Counted from the stretch's first letter, positions 15,257 to 23,800 are shown. The stretch is 28,408 bases of DNA from DAOTTI01 sp034437795 (GCA_034437795.1 DAOTTI010000130.1:1-28408), one strand, 5' to 3'. Program-made: numbers and translations. Notes: generated by a model from the sequence alone, not told the origin.

Positions 15257-15649
15257 CTCTACCGATCAGCAACGCGCCGCACGCGCATTGGTAGTAGCCG
15301 GGGCTTACCCGCGGGCGCGGGCGATGTCCTCTCCCCGTGGGCCTCGTTCCCCCTCTCCGCGTCGGAGATGGGGCGGCGGGGCCAAGCCGCACGGCGGGGC
15401 AGCGTGGGCTAGAGGTGCGGCGCGGCCCCGACCGAAGGGGGTGAGGTCTACTCCCCTCTCCCGCGTGCGGAAGAGGGGCAGGGGGTGAGGGCTGCCCTCC
15501 CCGCTTCCTCCAAGATCCCCTTGCCTTCCAGCCAGAGGTTCGGTATGGTGCGAGAGGGCCGGCGCCCCAGGCTCCGACCCCGACTGCTTGACGTAATGCT
15601 GGCGAGCCGCCGCGAAGGCGGCGGGCATTCCTGTGGAGGAGGTTTCACG
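15257..15649. other. Intergenic region between divergent recombinase and binding-protein genes
   Basis: This 393-bp stretch has no convincing gene. It holds dispersed palindromic repeats at about 15328-15373 and 15449-15494 (CCTCTCCCGCGTGCGGAAGAGG with GGGGGTGAGGG), a candidate promoter at 15521-15549, and a short GCCGCC/GGCGGC hairpin at about 15605-15621 just before the ribosome binding site of the next gene. Confidence 0.6.
15521..15549 (+). promoter_or_regulatory. Candidate sigma-70-type promoter for the solute-binding protein gene
   Basis: TTGCCT (15521-15526), a 17-nt spacer, and TATGGT (15544-15549), about 100 bp upstream of the start at 15650. Each box matches the consensus at four of six positions. 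Confidence 0.4.
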
Positions 15650-16972
15650 ATGCAGCCTGGACAACTGGATCCCGGCCGTGTGCTCAGGTGGTCAAAACGG
15701 GCGGCCCTTGCCCGTGGCGGCGCGCTCCTGGCGGCCGGAGCAGTAACCGCCGCCTGTCGGCCGGCGGCCACCCCCGGAGAGGAGCCGGGGGCGGGCGCCG
15801 TGCCCTACAAGGTCATTAGCGGTAACAAGTTCGACGCCGGCGAGCGCCTGGAGTGGGCCAAGCTCACCGCTGCCGAGTTCAGCCGGATCAATGGCCCCAG
15901 GCTCACCGCTGAGCACGTGATCATGCCGTTCGATCAGCTCGTCCCCGCCCTGGTGGCCGGCACCGGGCCCGACGTGACCCAATCGAGCGGCTCCTGGTTC
16001 AGCGACTTCGTCGAGAAGGGGCATCTCAAGGAGATCACCCCATACGTCAAGCGCGACAAGCTGGACATGAACCGCTGGTACGTCCAGGAGGAGGTGCTCT
16101 TCCGCAAAGGCAAGCAGTACGGCATGCCCTTCTGGCAGGCCCACTCCGTCTACCTCTACAACAAGACGCTCTTCAGCAAGCACGCTGTCAAGCCGCCGGA
16201 CAACGAGAACTGGACCTGGAACGACCTGCTGGACGCCGCCATCAAGCTCACGCGGTCGGGCGAGACCTTCGGGCTCCAGATGCCGTTCGGGTTCGAGTTC
16301 GGCTGGCTGAACTTCCTCCGCTCAGCCGGCGAGAACTACATCAACAAGGAAAAGACCAAGACCACGCTGAACACCCCCGGCGCCATCGAGGTCTTCCAGT
16401 GGCTGGTCGACCTGGTGCTCAAGCACAAGGTGCACCCCTCCCCCGGCGACACCAGCCTCGGTCCCGGCAACTGGTGGTACCAGGGTAAGATCGCCATCCA
16501 GCTTTCCGGCACCGGCATCCTGGGCGGTACGCTCACCGCCAAGCCCGACTTCGAGTGGGACCTGTTCGTCACGCCCAAGCACCCCAGGCTCGGCAAGCGC
16601 GGCATCAGCTCCAACGAGAACCCAATGGTGGTGACCAAGGACAGCAAGAACCCCGAGGCCGCCTACAAGCTGGCCCTCTTCTTTGCCGAGAAGTACTCCC
16701 AGGACCTGGTGGGCAAGTTCCGGATCAACATGCCCTCGCTCAAGGCCTCGGCGGCCGACCCGGCCGGCTGGCTGAGCAGCCCGCCGCCGTCGATGAAGGT
16801 CTCGCTGGAGCAGATGAAGCACGCCTGGAGCCTGGACTTCCACCTCAACTGGTCCCAGTGGTACAGCGAGACGATCAAAGTGCTGACCGACGCCTTCCGA
16901 GGCCAGATCAGCGTCAAGGAGGCCTGCGACAAGGCGTCGCAGCTGGGCGATACGCTCCTCCGGGGGGTCTAA
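15650..16972 (+). CDS. ABC-transporter extracellular solute-binding lipoprotein (family 1, sugar type)
   Basis: 440-residue binding protein expected to capture a sugar or oligosaccharide outside the membrane and deliver it to ABC permeases. The N-terminus has a basic/hydrophobic signal (SKRAALARGGALLAAGA) and lipobox TAAC with Cys36 as the lipidation site. The body has family features: PDVTQSSGSWFSDFVEKGHL, YGMPFWQAHSVYLYNKTLF, NWTWNDLLDAA, GKIAIQLSGTGILGG and ENPMVVTKDSKNPEAAYKLA. The frame opens at 15485, but the ATG at 15650 has a perfect GGAGGAGG 7 nt upstream. No permease or ATPase gene is nearby; the next gene is a VOC protein 1 bp away. Substrate unknown. Confidence 0.9.
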   Translation: MQPGQLDPGRVLRWSKRAALARGGALLAAGAVTAACRPAATPGEEPGAGAVPYKVISGNKFDAGERLEWAKLTAAEFSRINGPRLTAEHVIMPFDQLVPALVAGTGPDVTQSSGSWFSDFVEKGHLKEITPYVKRDKLDMNRWYVQEEVLFRKGKQYGMPFWQAHSVYLYNKTLFSKHAVKPPDNENWTWNDLLDAAIKLTRSGETFGLQMPFGFEFGWLNFLRSAGENYINKEKTKTTLNTPGAIEVFQWLVDLVLKHKVHPSPGDTSLGPGNWWYQGKIAIQLSGTGILGGTLTAKPDFEWDLFVTPKHPRLGKRGISSNENPMVVTKDSKNPEAAYKLALFFAEKYSQDLVGKFRINMPSLKASAADPAGWLSSPPPSMKVSLEQMKHAWSLDFHLNWSQWYSETIKVLTDAFRGQISVKEACDKASQLGDTLLRGV

Positions 16973-16973
16973 G

Positions 16974-17381
16974 ATGAACGGGCGGCTGGCGCACCTGGCC
17001 ATACGCGCGCGGGACGCGCAGGCGACGCGGCGCTTCTACGAGCAGGGCCTGGGTCTGCGCTTTCTCGGCTACCGCGGGACTGCGTCGGGGAGCTTCGATC
17101 TCTCCGACGGGCACCTCAACGTCACCGTCATTCCCTACGACGGCCCGCCACGGCCGGTGCACGACGAGGGGACGGAGCACCTGCACGTCGGCGTGATCGT
17201 GGACGACGCCACCGCGGCCTACCACCGGCTGGTGGCCCTGGGCGCCACCGTGCTACGGGCCGACGTCAAGCAGCGCCGCGAGCCGGCGGACGTGCCCCCG
17301 CCCAACGGCTCGTTCAAGGTAGCCGACCCCGACGGCAACGTGGTCGACGTCACCGGCAACCCCCACGAATGGCGAACGTAG
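16974..17381 (+). CDS. VOC-family protein (glyoxalase/dioxygenase superfamily)
   Basis: 135-residue single VOC unit with two beta-alpha-beta-beta-beta modules: LAHLAIRARDAQATRRFYEQ GLGLRF at the N-terminus, and EHLHVGVIVDDATAAYHRLV then GSFKVADPDGNVVDVTGNP at the C-terminus. His/Glu metal-ligand candidates are present, but substrate and reaction cannot be assigned, since the family includes glyoxalases, epimerases, dioxygenases and resistance proteins. The ATG starts 1 bp after the TAA of the binding-protein gene, so the two are probably co-transcribed and the VOC enzyme may act on the imported compound. Confidence 0.85.
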   Translation: MNGRLAHLAIRARDAQATRRFYEQGLGLRFLGYRGTASGSFDLSDGHLNVTVIPYDGPPRPVHDEGTEHLHVGVIVDDATAAYHRLVALGATVLRADVKQRREPADVPPPNGSFKVADPDGNVVDVTGNPHEWRT

Positions 17382-17389
17382 CTGATCAA

Positions 17390-17551
17390 GATCCCCTCTC
17401 CCTCTGGGGCAGGGCTAGAGTGAGGGCGCCTTTTTGAAAGCATCCCCTTTCCCTTTGGGAAGAGGCTAGGGTGAGGGCACCTTATTTGCAAGCGCCCCCT
17501 CTCCCGCACGCGGGAGAGGGGGCTGGAGGGTGAGGGCTCCCCTGGTGAAGC
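17390..17551. repeat. Three tandem copies of an extended (~52 bp) dispersed repeat
   Basis: Units at 17390-17441, 17442-17493 and 17494-17551 each read CCCTCTCCC-like / GGGAGAGGC-like palindrome, CTAGGGTGAGGGC, then a CCTTTTTGAAAGC-like tail. The third contains a perfect CCTCTCCCGCACGCGGGAGAGG-type stem. The shared tail (…TGAAGC) is also seen at 20140-20150, which defines the full unit better than the palindrome alone. Confidence 0.8.
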
Positions 17552-17582
17552 CCTCACCGCCATCAATCCGTAAGGGGGACCA

Positions 17583-18722
17583 GTGAGCGAGGCAGCAACC
17601 TACCGCGGCACCTACCGCGCTGGCGTCATCGGCCACACCGGCCGTGGCAACTACGGGCACGGGCTAGACATCGCCTTCGTGGGGCTACCCGGCGTGGACG
17701 TCCTCGCCGTCGCCGATCCCGATGAGACGGGCCGGCAGCGCGCCATGGCCCGCACGGGCGCCCCACGCGGTTATGCGGATTACCGTGCGCTGCTGGAGAC
17801 CGAGCGCCTCGATCTGGTGGCGATCGGTCCGCGGCATGTCGACCAGCATGAGGCGATGCTCCTCGCCGCTATCCACGCGGGCGTCAAGGCCATCTACTGC
17901 GAGAAGCCGTTCACCCGCTCGCTCGATGAGGCAGACCGCGTGCTGGCCGCCGCCGACGAGCGGGGGGTCAAGATCGCCGTCGCCCACCAGAACCGCGCCT
18001 TTCCCGCGCCTCGCCTGGCCCGTGAGCTGATTGCCCAGGGCAAGATTGGGCGTCTGCGGGCGATCCGGGCCTTTGGCAAGCAGGACCGGCGCGGCGGAGG
18101 CCAGGACCTGATGGTGCTGGGGACGCACATGATGGACCTGATGCGCCTCTTCGCCGGCGACGCCCGCTGGTGCCACGCCCGCGTCACGCAGCAGGGGCGC
18201 GACGCCACGCCGGCCGACGTGCGCCCGGGCGACGAGGGCATCGGCCTGATCGCTGGCGACGACGTGATGGCGACCTACGGCTTCGACCACGGCGTCACCG
18301 GCAGCTACGAGTCCACGCAGGCAGACGACGCCAGCCAGGGCAACTACTTCCGCCTGGAGCTCTGCGGGACGGGCGGCATCGTGGCCATCTGGAGCAGCGC
18401 CACCCACCCTGTCTACCTCTATCCGCGGCCGTTCGCCCTGCCGGACCGCGCCGGCGACTGGCGGGCGCTGCCGGTCGAACCGCTCCCCATGCCCGCCGGC
18501 GCCCCCGAAGGGGCCGGCGACATGCACCCCGCCAACCAGGCGCTGGTGCGCGACCTGCTCGCCGCGGTAGAGCACGACCGCCGCCCGCTCTCCAGCGGCC
18601 ACGATGCCCGCGCCGCCTTGGAGATGATCCTGGCCGTCTACGAGTCCCACATGCACGGAAACCGCGTCCGCCTGCCCCTGGCGGAACGCGTCCACCCCCT
18701 CACCCAATGGACAGCCACCTAA
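17583..18722 (+). CDS. Gfo/Idh/MocA-family oxidoreductase
   Basis: 379-residue NAD(P)-dependent sugar or inositol dehydrogenase-like enzyme. The N-terminal Rossmann domain has AGVIGHTGRGNYGHG, DVLAVADPDE and the diagnostic AIYCEKPFTRSLDEAD (EKP motif). The C-terminal domain has KQDRRGGGQDLMVLGTHMMDLMRLFAGD with the catalytic-region histidine. The start is GTG 17583, preceded by AAGGGGG. The glycine motif is slightly unusual (GHTGRGNYG), as in members acting on large glycoside or deoxy-sugar substrates. It is followed, after 181 bp, by a sugar-acid dehydratase-like gene on the same strand, so they may serve one pathway, though a repeat-free gap with a hairpin separates them. Confidence 0.88.
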   Translation: MSEAATYRGTYRAGVIGHTGRGNYGHGLDIAFVGLPGVDVLAVADPDETGRQRAMARTGAPRGYADYRALLETERLDLVAIGPRHVDQHEAMLLAAIHAGVKAIYCEKPFTRSLDEADRVLAAADERGVKIAVAHQNRAFPAPRLARELIAQGKIGRLRAIRAFGKQDRRGGGQDLMVLGTHMMDLMRLFAGDARWCHARVTQQGRDATPADVRPGDEGIGLIAGDDVMATYGFDHGVTGSYESTQADDASQGNYFRLELCGTGGIVAIWSSATHPVYLYPRPFALPDRAGDWRALPVEPLPMPAGAPEGAGDMHPANQALVRDLLAAVEHDRRPLSSGHDARAALEMILAVYESHMHGNRVRLPLAERVHPLTQWTAT

Positions 18723-18734
18723 CCCCACAACGCC

Positions 18735-18764
18735 GCTTTAGCTAATCCACATTATCGTAAGCGT
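18735..18764. promoter_or_regulatory. AT-rich imperfect inverted repeat (operator or weak terminator)
   Basis: CGCTTTAGCTAA (18735-18746) and TTATCGTAAGCG (18753-18764) pair at 9 of 12 positions around a 6-nt loop, 13 bp after the Gfo/Idh/MocA stop. The following TCTTTCC is only weakly T-rich. It stands out as AT-rich in a GC-rich sequence. Confidence 0.4.
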
Positions 18765-18903
18765 CTTTCCTGGGCCTCGTCCCGCGGCCCGGCCACGGCC
18801 GAAGGAGGGTGCACCTCACAGCGGCCGCCGATCCGGTTGTGCTGGGCGCACCCGCTAGAGACCCAGGCCCTTGAGCGAGAGAGGTGAAGGAGGAGAAAGG
18901 CGC

Positions 18904-20046
18904 ATGAAGATTACGCGCATCGAGACCCTGCCCGCGCCCATGGGCTACCGCGACTTCCTGGTCTGCCGCGTGCACACCGATGAAGGGATTACCGGCATCG
19001 GCGAGCCGTACCCGGTAGGGCCGAACACGGCGGTAGCCGCGGTAATTGCCGACTTCGCCACCTGGCTGGAAGGCAAGGACCCGCGAGACATCACCGGCAT
19101 CTGGCAGCACCTCTACGCCCACTCGCGCTTCCCGGGCGGCTCCGTGGTCAACGCCGCCATCTCTGGCATCGAGCACGCGCTCTGGGATATCTCCGGCAAG
19201 GCGGCCGGGCTGCCGGTGTACCGCCTGCTGGGCGGCAAGTGCCGCCAGCGCATCCGCGTCTACCAGAGCTGCGGCGGGGCGACGCCGGAGGCCTGCGCCG
19301 AGGACGCGCGGCGCCTGGTCGAGACCTACGGCTACACCGCGCTCAAGATGGCCCCTCACCCGCCCCACGCCGAATCGATGCCCTGGCCGGCGGTGGTGCG
19401 GGCGGCCGAGGCCCGCCTGCGCGCGGTGCGCGACGCCGTCGGGCCGGACGTGGAGATCGGGCTGGACCCCCACGCCCGCATCTTCGAGCCGGTCAAGGCG
19501 CAGCAAATGGCGGAGGCGCTCAAGCCGTACAACCCCTTCTTCTTCGAAGAGCCCCTGCGCCCCGAGAACGTGGAAGCGCTGGCCCTGTTCCGGCGCGCCT
19601 GCCCCATCCCCGTCGCGACCGGCGAGATGCTCTACACTACCTTCGGCTTTCGCGAGCTGCTGCAAAAGCACGCGGCCGACATCATCCAGCCGGACGTCTG
19701 CATCTGCGGGGGCCTGCTGGAGATGAAGAAGATCGCTGCCCTGGCCGAGGCGCATTATGTCACGGTGGCGCCCCACAATCCCACCGGCCCCATCGCCACC
19801 GCGGTCAACGTCCACTTCGCTGCCACGACGCACAACTTCCTGATCCTGGAGTACCATCCGGACGATAAGGGCCCGCGGGCCGACCTGCTCCAGCAGCCCA
19901 TCCGCCTCAAGGACGGCTATCTGGAGCTGCCGGAGACCCCGGGCCTCGGCATTGAGCTGAATGAGGACGCTATCCCCAGGCGCCCCATCCGGAACTGGCG
20001 CCGTGGCGCCCCGCTGCGCCCGGACGGTGCCCCAGATTTCATCTGA
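18904..20046 (+). CDS. Mandelate racemase/muconate lactonizing enzyme family protein, D-galactonate dehydratase-like
   Basis: 380-residue enolase-superfamily enzyme, expected to abstract a proton alpha to a carboxylate of a sugar acid with Mg2+. The N-terminal capping domain (MKITRIETLPAPMGYRDFLV…ITGIGEPY) leads into the barrel. Motifs are GLDPHARIF (metal ligand Asp188 and a DxH pair with His190), FFFEEPLRPEN (Glu215/216), ATGEMLYT (Glu241) and VAPHNPTGPIAT (His291). The DxH plus PHNPxGP pattern is that of the galactonate/mannonate dehydratase branch rather than a KxK racemase; the position of a KxK reads LKMAP. The frame opens at 18871, but the ATG at 18904 has AAGGAGGAG upstream and the standard N-terminus. 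Exact sugar acid unknown. Confidence 0.88.
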   Translation: MKITRIETLPAPMGYRDFLVCRVHTDEGITGIGEPYPVGPNTAVAAVIADFATWLEGKDPRDITGIWQHLYAHSRFPGGSVVNAAISGIEHALWDISGKAAGLPVYRLLGGKCRQRIRVYQSCGGATPEACAEDARRLVETYGYTALKMAPHPPHAESMPWPAVVRAAEARLRAVRDAVGPDVEIGLDPHARIFEPVKAQQMAEALKPYNPFFFEEPLRPENVEALALFRRACPIPVATGEMLYTTFGFRELLQKHAADIIQPDVCICGGLLEMKKIAALAEAHYVTVAPHNPTGPIATAVNVHFAATTHNFLILEYHPDDKGPRADLLQQPIRLKDGYLELPETPGLGIELNEDAIPRRPIRNWRRGAPLRPDGAPDFI

Positions 20047-20056
20047 CACGCCTCAG

Positions 20057-20152
20057 GAGCGAGTAGCGAGGACGGAATGGCCACAGGATGAGGGCCTACG
20101 CCCAAGAGCCCCCGCTCCCAGAGAGAGGGTGAGGGCTGCGCTTGTGAAGCGT
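20057..20152. repeat. Dispersed repeat remnants between convergent genes
   Basis: GAGCGAGTAGCGAGG (20057-20071) is a short reverse-orientation heptamer array. The segment 20109-20152 contains CCGCTCCCAGAGAGAGGGTG, then AGGGCTGCGCTTGTGAAGC, a decayed unit with the same tail as the tandem array near 17400. Confidence 0.65.
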
Positions 20153-20239
20153 CCAGGCTCGCCGGCCGCCTGGAGCTAAGCGTTGCACGAGGGCCGGACC
20201 GATTGGGGCGGCTCCCCGATCCGAATTGTGTCGGCGCCC

Positions 20240-21238
20240 CTATCCGAGAGAGGCAATGGCCTCGGCGTAGTCCCGCGCCGCCTGCGCCCGGGCGCGCACG
20301 ATCTCCGCCAGCCGCGGCACGATCTGGCCATAGGGCACGGCGGCGTTGGCCTCCACCTGCTCCACCCAGCGCCGCGGGAGCCCCGCCGCGCCGCGGTAGG
20401 CCCCCGCCAGCCCGCCGGCCATGGTCCCGATGGTGTCCGCATCGCGGCCAAAGTTGGCGCCCCAGATGATCGTCCGCTCGGGGTCGCCCGCCGCCAGCGC
20501 GAAGATGGCCAGGGCCGCCGGCACCGTCTCCCGCGAGTCGGACTGGGTGGGATACAGGTGGCGCTCGTAGTAGGCGGCACGGAAGGCCTCGTAGCCACCC
20601 GTCTCCTGGGCTAGGGCTAGCGTCTCCTGGATCCGCTGGCGCATCTCCTGCGCGCTGACCGGCAGGAGATAGGCCGTCGCCGCGTCCAGGATGGACGGGA
20701 CGGTGGCGCCGGGCGCAAAGGCCTGGGCGACGGCCGCGGCCATGGCGCAGGCGGCGTCACGGCAGAAGCCGGAGGCGCCGTTGTGGATGAATGACGCCAC
20801 GTCCAGCGTCTCCAGCACGGCGCGCCGCGGGTTGCCGGCATTGATGATGCCCAGCGGGGAGATGCTCATGGCCGTGGAGGAGGACTGCATGTTGTCCCAG
20901 CCGGCATAGGCCGGCAGGCGCAGGCCCGCCTCGAACTTGTGGAAGGCGTTGCGCACGGGGATGTACCAGAGACGGTAGTTCCTGGCGCGGTGGTCCTGGA
21001 AGCTCTGGGCGAAGTGGTCGCAGGTCACGTCGCCACCGGAGCGGAAGATGGCGTCGATCAACTGCTCGCGGATGGCGGTATCGTCGGTGCCGGCCCCGTC
21101 GAAGGCGGTAATGCCCTGGGGCCCGAACCGCTCCCCGATCTGCTGGTAGGTCTTGCCTTCGGCCGGCGCGCCCATCGCGTCGCCGATCAGGCCGCCCAGG
21201 AGGCAGCCGTAAATCTTGTCCTCCAGCTGGCTCCTCAT
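20240..21238 (-). CDS. ADP-ribosylglycohydrolase-family protein (DraG-like)
   Basis: 332-residue all-helical ADP-ribosyl hydrolase-fold protein. The binuclear metal site is visible: N-terminal GCLLGGLIGDAMGAPAEGKT and TDDTAIR (Thr51, Asp52, Asp53, Thr54), C-terminal GANFGRDADTIGTMAGGLAGA (Asp266, Asp268, Thr269). Relatives remove ADP-ribose from proteins or cleave ADP-ribose or related nucleoside conjugates. The frame runs upstream to 21355, but ATG 21238 is preceded by GAGGAGG 5 nt away. It lies 50 bp downstream of a sugar-type binding protein under LacI control, a metabolic setting that favours small-molecule hydrolysis (inference). Confidence 0.88.
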   Translation of the reverse strand: MRSQLEDKIYGCLLGGLIGDAMGAPAEGKTYQQIGERFGPQGITAFDGAGTDDTAIREQLIDAIFRSGGDVTCDHFAQSFQDHRARNYRLWYIPVRNAFHKFEAGLRLPAYAGWDNMQSSSTAMSISPLGIINAGNPRRAVLETLDVASFIHNGASGFCRDAACAMAAAVAQAFAPGATVPSILDAATAYLLPVSAQEMRQRIQETLALAQETGGYEAFRAAYYERHLYPTQSDSRETVPAALAIFALAAGDPERTIIWGANFGRDADTIGTMAGGLAGAYRGAAGLPRRWVEQVEANAAVPYGQIVPRLAEIVRARAQAARDYAEAIASLG

Positions 21239-21288
21239 CACGCCTCCTCTCCTGGTTTCTACTGGTTGCTGCTCATGGACAGTCCAGG

Positions 21289-22644
21289 CTAGGGCTTCGG
21301 CGTCCGGCCCTCCCGCTTGGCGACGTCCCACTCCTGCTGGAGCCTGGCGGTCCACTCCCGCGGCGTCAGCTTCCCGTTCAGGATGTCTACCAGGCCGTCC
21401 CAGTAGACGTCCACGAACTTGGCGGGGACGACGACGGAGACGTTATAGCCCATCTCCTGCGGGCTGGCGATGGTCTTGAGCGCGCCGACCATGGCCTCCG
21501 GCACCTTGTAGTCCTCCGGCTTGAAGGGCACGGGCGCCACCTGGAAGAGGATCTCGATCCAGTGCTTCTGCGCCGTGGGGCTCATCAGGAAATCGACGAA
21601 GGTGACGGCGGCCTCGCGGTTCCTGGTCTCAGACCAGATGGAGAAGCCCCCGCCCAGGCCGCCGGCCAGGGTCGGCCTGACCCTGGGGTCCTGTGGCGGC
21701 GGGACGAAGAAGTGGTAGTCGAAGCCCTGGATGTTGCGCTTGTTCTGCTCGTAGCCGGCCACGGCCCAGGTGCCATTGCCCCACATCGCCACCTTGCCGT
21801 TGGGGAAGTCGACGCCGACGTTGTAGTCGCCGGTCATGCAGTCCTGGGGGATGAAGCCCTGCTTCTGGAAGTCAACCAGCGTCTGGGCGGCGCGGATCAC
21901 CCCTTCATGCCCATCCCAGCGCTTGTCGCGGTAGAGCAGGTCCTCGAAGCCATCCTTGCCGATCAAGCCCATCAGGTAGATGCTGAAGTTATGCCCGGGG
22001 TTGGTGCGCCCCTTGGCGATGTTCATCGGCTGGATGCCCGCCGCCTTGAAGGTGCGGTTCAACGTCAGGAACTGGTCCCAGGTCTTCGGCGTCTCCTTGA
22101 CCCCGGCGCGGGCGAAGGCCCCCTTGTTATAGAAGATGGGGATGAACTCCACCTCGTGGGGCACGCCCCAGGTCTTGCCGAAGAGCTTGCTGCGGTTGCG
22201 GGCCCAGGTGAAGACGCGCTTGAGATTGGGCATGGTGGCGTAGTACTCGTCCAGGGCGAGCACCGCCTTGCGATCCACCAGGGGCTGCTGGTAGCTGGGC
22301 GGGATGTCGCGCTGCCAGACGTCCCAGGCGTCGCCGGAGGACAGGGTGGCGAAGAGCTTGTCGTCGCGGGACTGCCCCTGCGGTACGGGGGTGCGATCGA
22401 ACTGCAGGTCGATCCTGGGGTACGCCTCCTTAAATGAGGCCGCCATGGCGTTCCATAGCTGCATGGCCAGCTCGCTGCTGCTCTCCTGCCAGAACAGCAC
22501 CCTGCCGCTGGCGGCGGCCGGTGGCCTGCCCGGTGCTGGGGCGCAGGCCGCCGGCGCCAGACCACCCGCCAGCGCGGCGGCCCCCGAGGCGCCCATCATC
22601 AGGCGCCGCCGCGTCACGCTCTGTACCGGTCCTGCTGCTTGCAT
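21289..22644 (-). CDS. ABC-transporter extracellular solute-binding lipoprotein (sugar type), Tat-exported
   Basis: 451-residue binding protein. The signal shows a twin-arginine motif, TRRRLMMGASGAAALAGGLA, then lipobox AAC with Cys34, indicating export by Tat and lipid anchoring. Family features follow: MAASFKEAYPRIDLQFDRTP, LFATLSSGDAWDVWQRDIPP, WGVPHEVEFIPIFYNKGAFA, GKVAMWGNGTWAVAGYEQNK and FVDFLMSPTAQKHW. The ATG at 22644 has GGAAGGGAGA upstream; ATG 22677 is also possible. It lies 148 bp downstream of a LacI-family gene and 50 bp upstream of the ADP-ribosylglycohydrolase gene on the same strand. The permease genes that normally accompany such proteins are absent. Confidence 0.9.
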   Translation of the reverse strand: MQAAGPVQSVTRRRLMMGASGAAALAGGLAPAACAPAPGRPPAAASGRVLFWQESSSELAMQLWNAMAASFKEAYPRIDLQFDRTPVPQGQSRDDKLFATLSSGDAWDVWQRDIPPSYQQPLVDRKAVLALDEYYATMPNLKRVFTWARNRSKLFGKTWGVPHEVEFIPIFYNKGAFARAGVKETPKTWDQFLTLNRTFKAAGIQPMNIAKGRTNPGHNFSIYLMGLIGKDGFEDLLYRDKRWDGHEGVIRAAQTLVDFQKQGFIPQDCMTGDYNVGVDFPNGKVAMWGNGTWAVAGYEQNKRNIQGFDYHFFVPPPQDPRVRPTLAGGLGGGFSIWSETRNREAAVTFVDFLMSPTAQKHWIEILFQVAPVPFKPEDYKVPEAMVGALKTIASPQEMGYNVSVVVPAKFVDVYWDGLVDILNGKLTPREWTARLQQEWDVAKREGRTPKP

Positions 22645-22792
22645 CGGTCTGGTCTCCCTTCCTTGCGTCGCTTGCATGGCTTCTGCTCCCAATGGAGTTC
22701 GCCGGCGGGGCGGCGGAGCTCCTGCTCTGCGTCAGAACGACCGGCCGCTTGGCACTGGCGATGACGGCAGCAAAATGCAGCGCTCCTGCGGA

Positions 22793-23800
22793 TCAGGTGC
22801 TGGCGCGCACCACCAGCACCGGGGCAAGCTCTTCGCGCTGGGGCTCTGGCGGCGCCTCGCCCGCCAGCCGGCGGAGGAGCAGCCGCGCCGCCGTGGCCCC
22901 CAGCGCACCCACCGGCTGCGCCACCACTGTCAGCGCCGGCTCGATGAGCTGCGTCCAGACCGTGTCGTCGAAGCCGATGAGCGCCACGTCGTCCGGCACG
23001 CGCAGGCCGCGGGCGCGCACCGCCTTCACCATGCCGATGGCGCTGACGTTGTTGGCCGCAAGCAGGGCATCCGGCGCCGGCCGGCGCTCCAGCAGACGCA
23101 TCGCCGCTGCATAGCCCCCGGCCTCGGTGTAGTCGCCGGGGGCGACCAGTTCGGCGTCGCCGGCCAGCCCCTGCTCGCGCAGCCCCGCCCAGTAGCCGTC
23201 CAGCTTTTCGTCCGCCGTCGAGATGCCGGCCGGCCCGGCGATCAAGCCAATGCGGCGCCGGCCACGCGCCACCAGATGGGCCACAGCGGCGATCGCGCCT
23301 GCCCGCACATCGACCGCCACCGAATCCCACGGCAGCCCCGCAATCCGCCGGTCCATGAGCACCACCGGCAGCCGCGCGGGCAGCAGGGCCAGAAGCTGGG
23401 CGGCGGCCGTCTGCGTCGGGCTCAGGATCAGCCCGTCGACCCGCCCGGCGCACAGCACCTGGATGTCGCGCCGTTCGGCCTGCGGATCGCGGGCGGCGTT
23501 GGAGACGATGGTCGTATACCCGCCCGCCGCCAGGGCGTCCTGCGCTGCCTGCACCGCCTCAGTGAAGTGGGGATTGGTGATGGTGGGGATGACGATCCCC
23601 ACTGTCTCAGTGCGCTGGGTGCGCAGCCCACGGGCCAGGGCGTTGGGGTGGTAGCCCACCTTGCGGGCGGCGGCCATGACCTGCCGGCGCAGGACGGGGT
23701 GGACGGTAGCGCGCCCGTTGAGCGCGCGAGACGCCGTGGCCACGGAGACGCCAGCGGCGCGGGCGACATCTGCCAGCTTGACAGGCCCACTCATAGACAT
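22793..23800 (-). CDS. LacI-family transcriptional regulator
   Basis: 335-residue DNA-binding repressor with a periplasmic-binding-protein-like effector domain. The helix-turn-helix is VKLADVARAAGVSVATASRA, followed by the hinge helix region HPNALARGLRTQRTETVGIV. The effector domain has the usual VDGLILSP, VVLMDRR, GRRRIGLIAGP, PDALLAANNVSAIG and DVALIGFDD elements. Start ATG 23800 (ATG 23794 also possible). A sigma-70-like promoter (23828-23856) and a perfect inverted repeat at the expected transcription start lie directly upstream, suggesting autorepression. It probably regulates the binding protein and hydrolase downstream. Effector likely a sugar or its derivative. Confidence 0.93.
   Translation of the reverse strand: MSMSGPVKLADVARAAGVSVATASRALNGRATVHPVLRRQVMAAARKVGYHPNALARGLRTQRTETVGIVIPTITNPHFTEAVQAAQDALAAGGYTTIVSNAARDPQAERRDIQVLCAGRVDGLILSPTQTAAAQLLALLPARLPVVLMDRRIAGLPWDSVAVDVRAGAIAAVAHLVARGRRRIGLIAGPAGISTADEKLDGYWAGLREQGLAGDAELVAPGDYTEAGGYAAAMRLLERRPAPDALLAANNVSAIGMVKAVRARGLRVPDDVALIGFDDTVWTQLIEPALTVVAQPVGALGATAARLLLRRLAGEAPPEPQREELAPVLVVRAST

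Noticed and set aside
13808..15412. 534-residue plus-strand frame opposite the recombinase cassette
   Set aside because: Low-complexity antisense of the recombinase; no domain recognised, while the minus strand has all catalytic residues.
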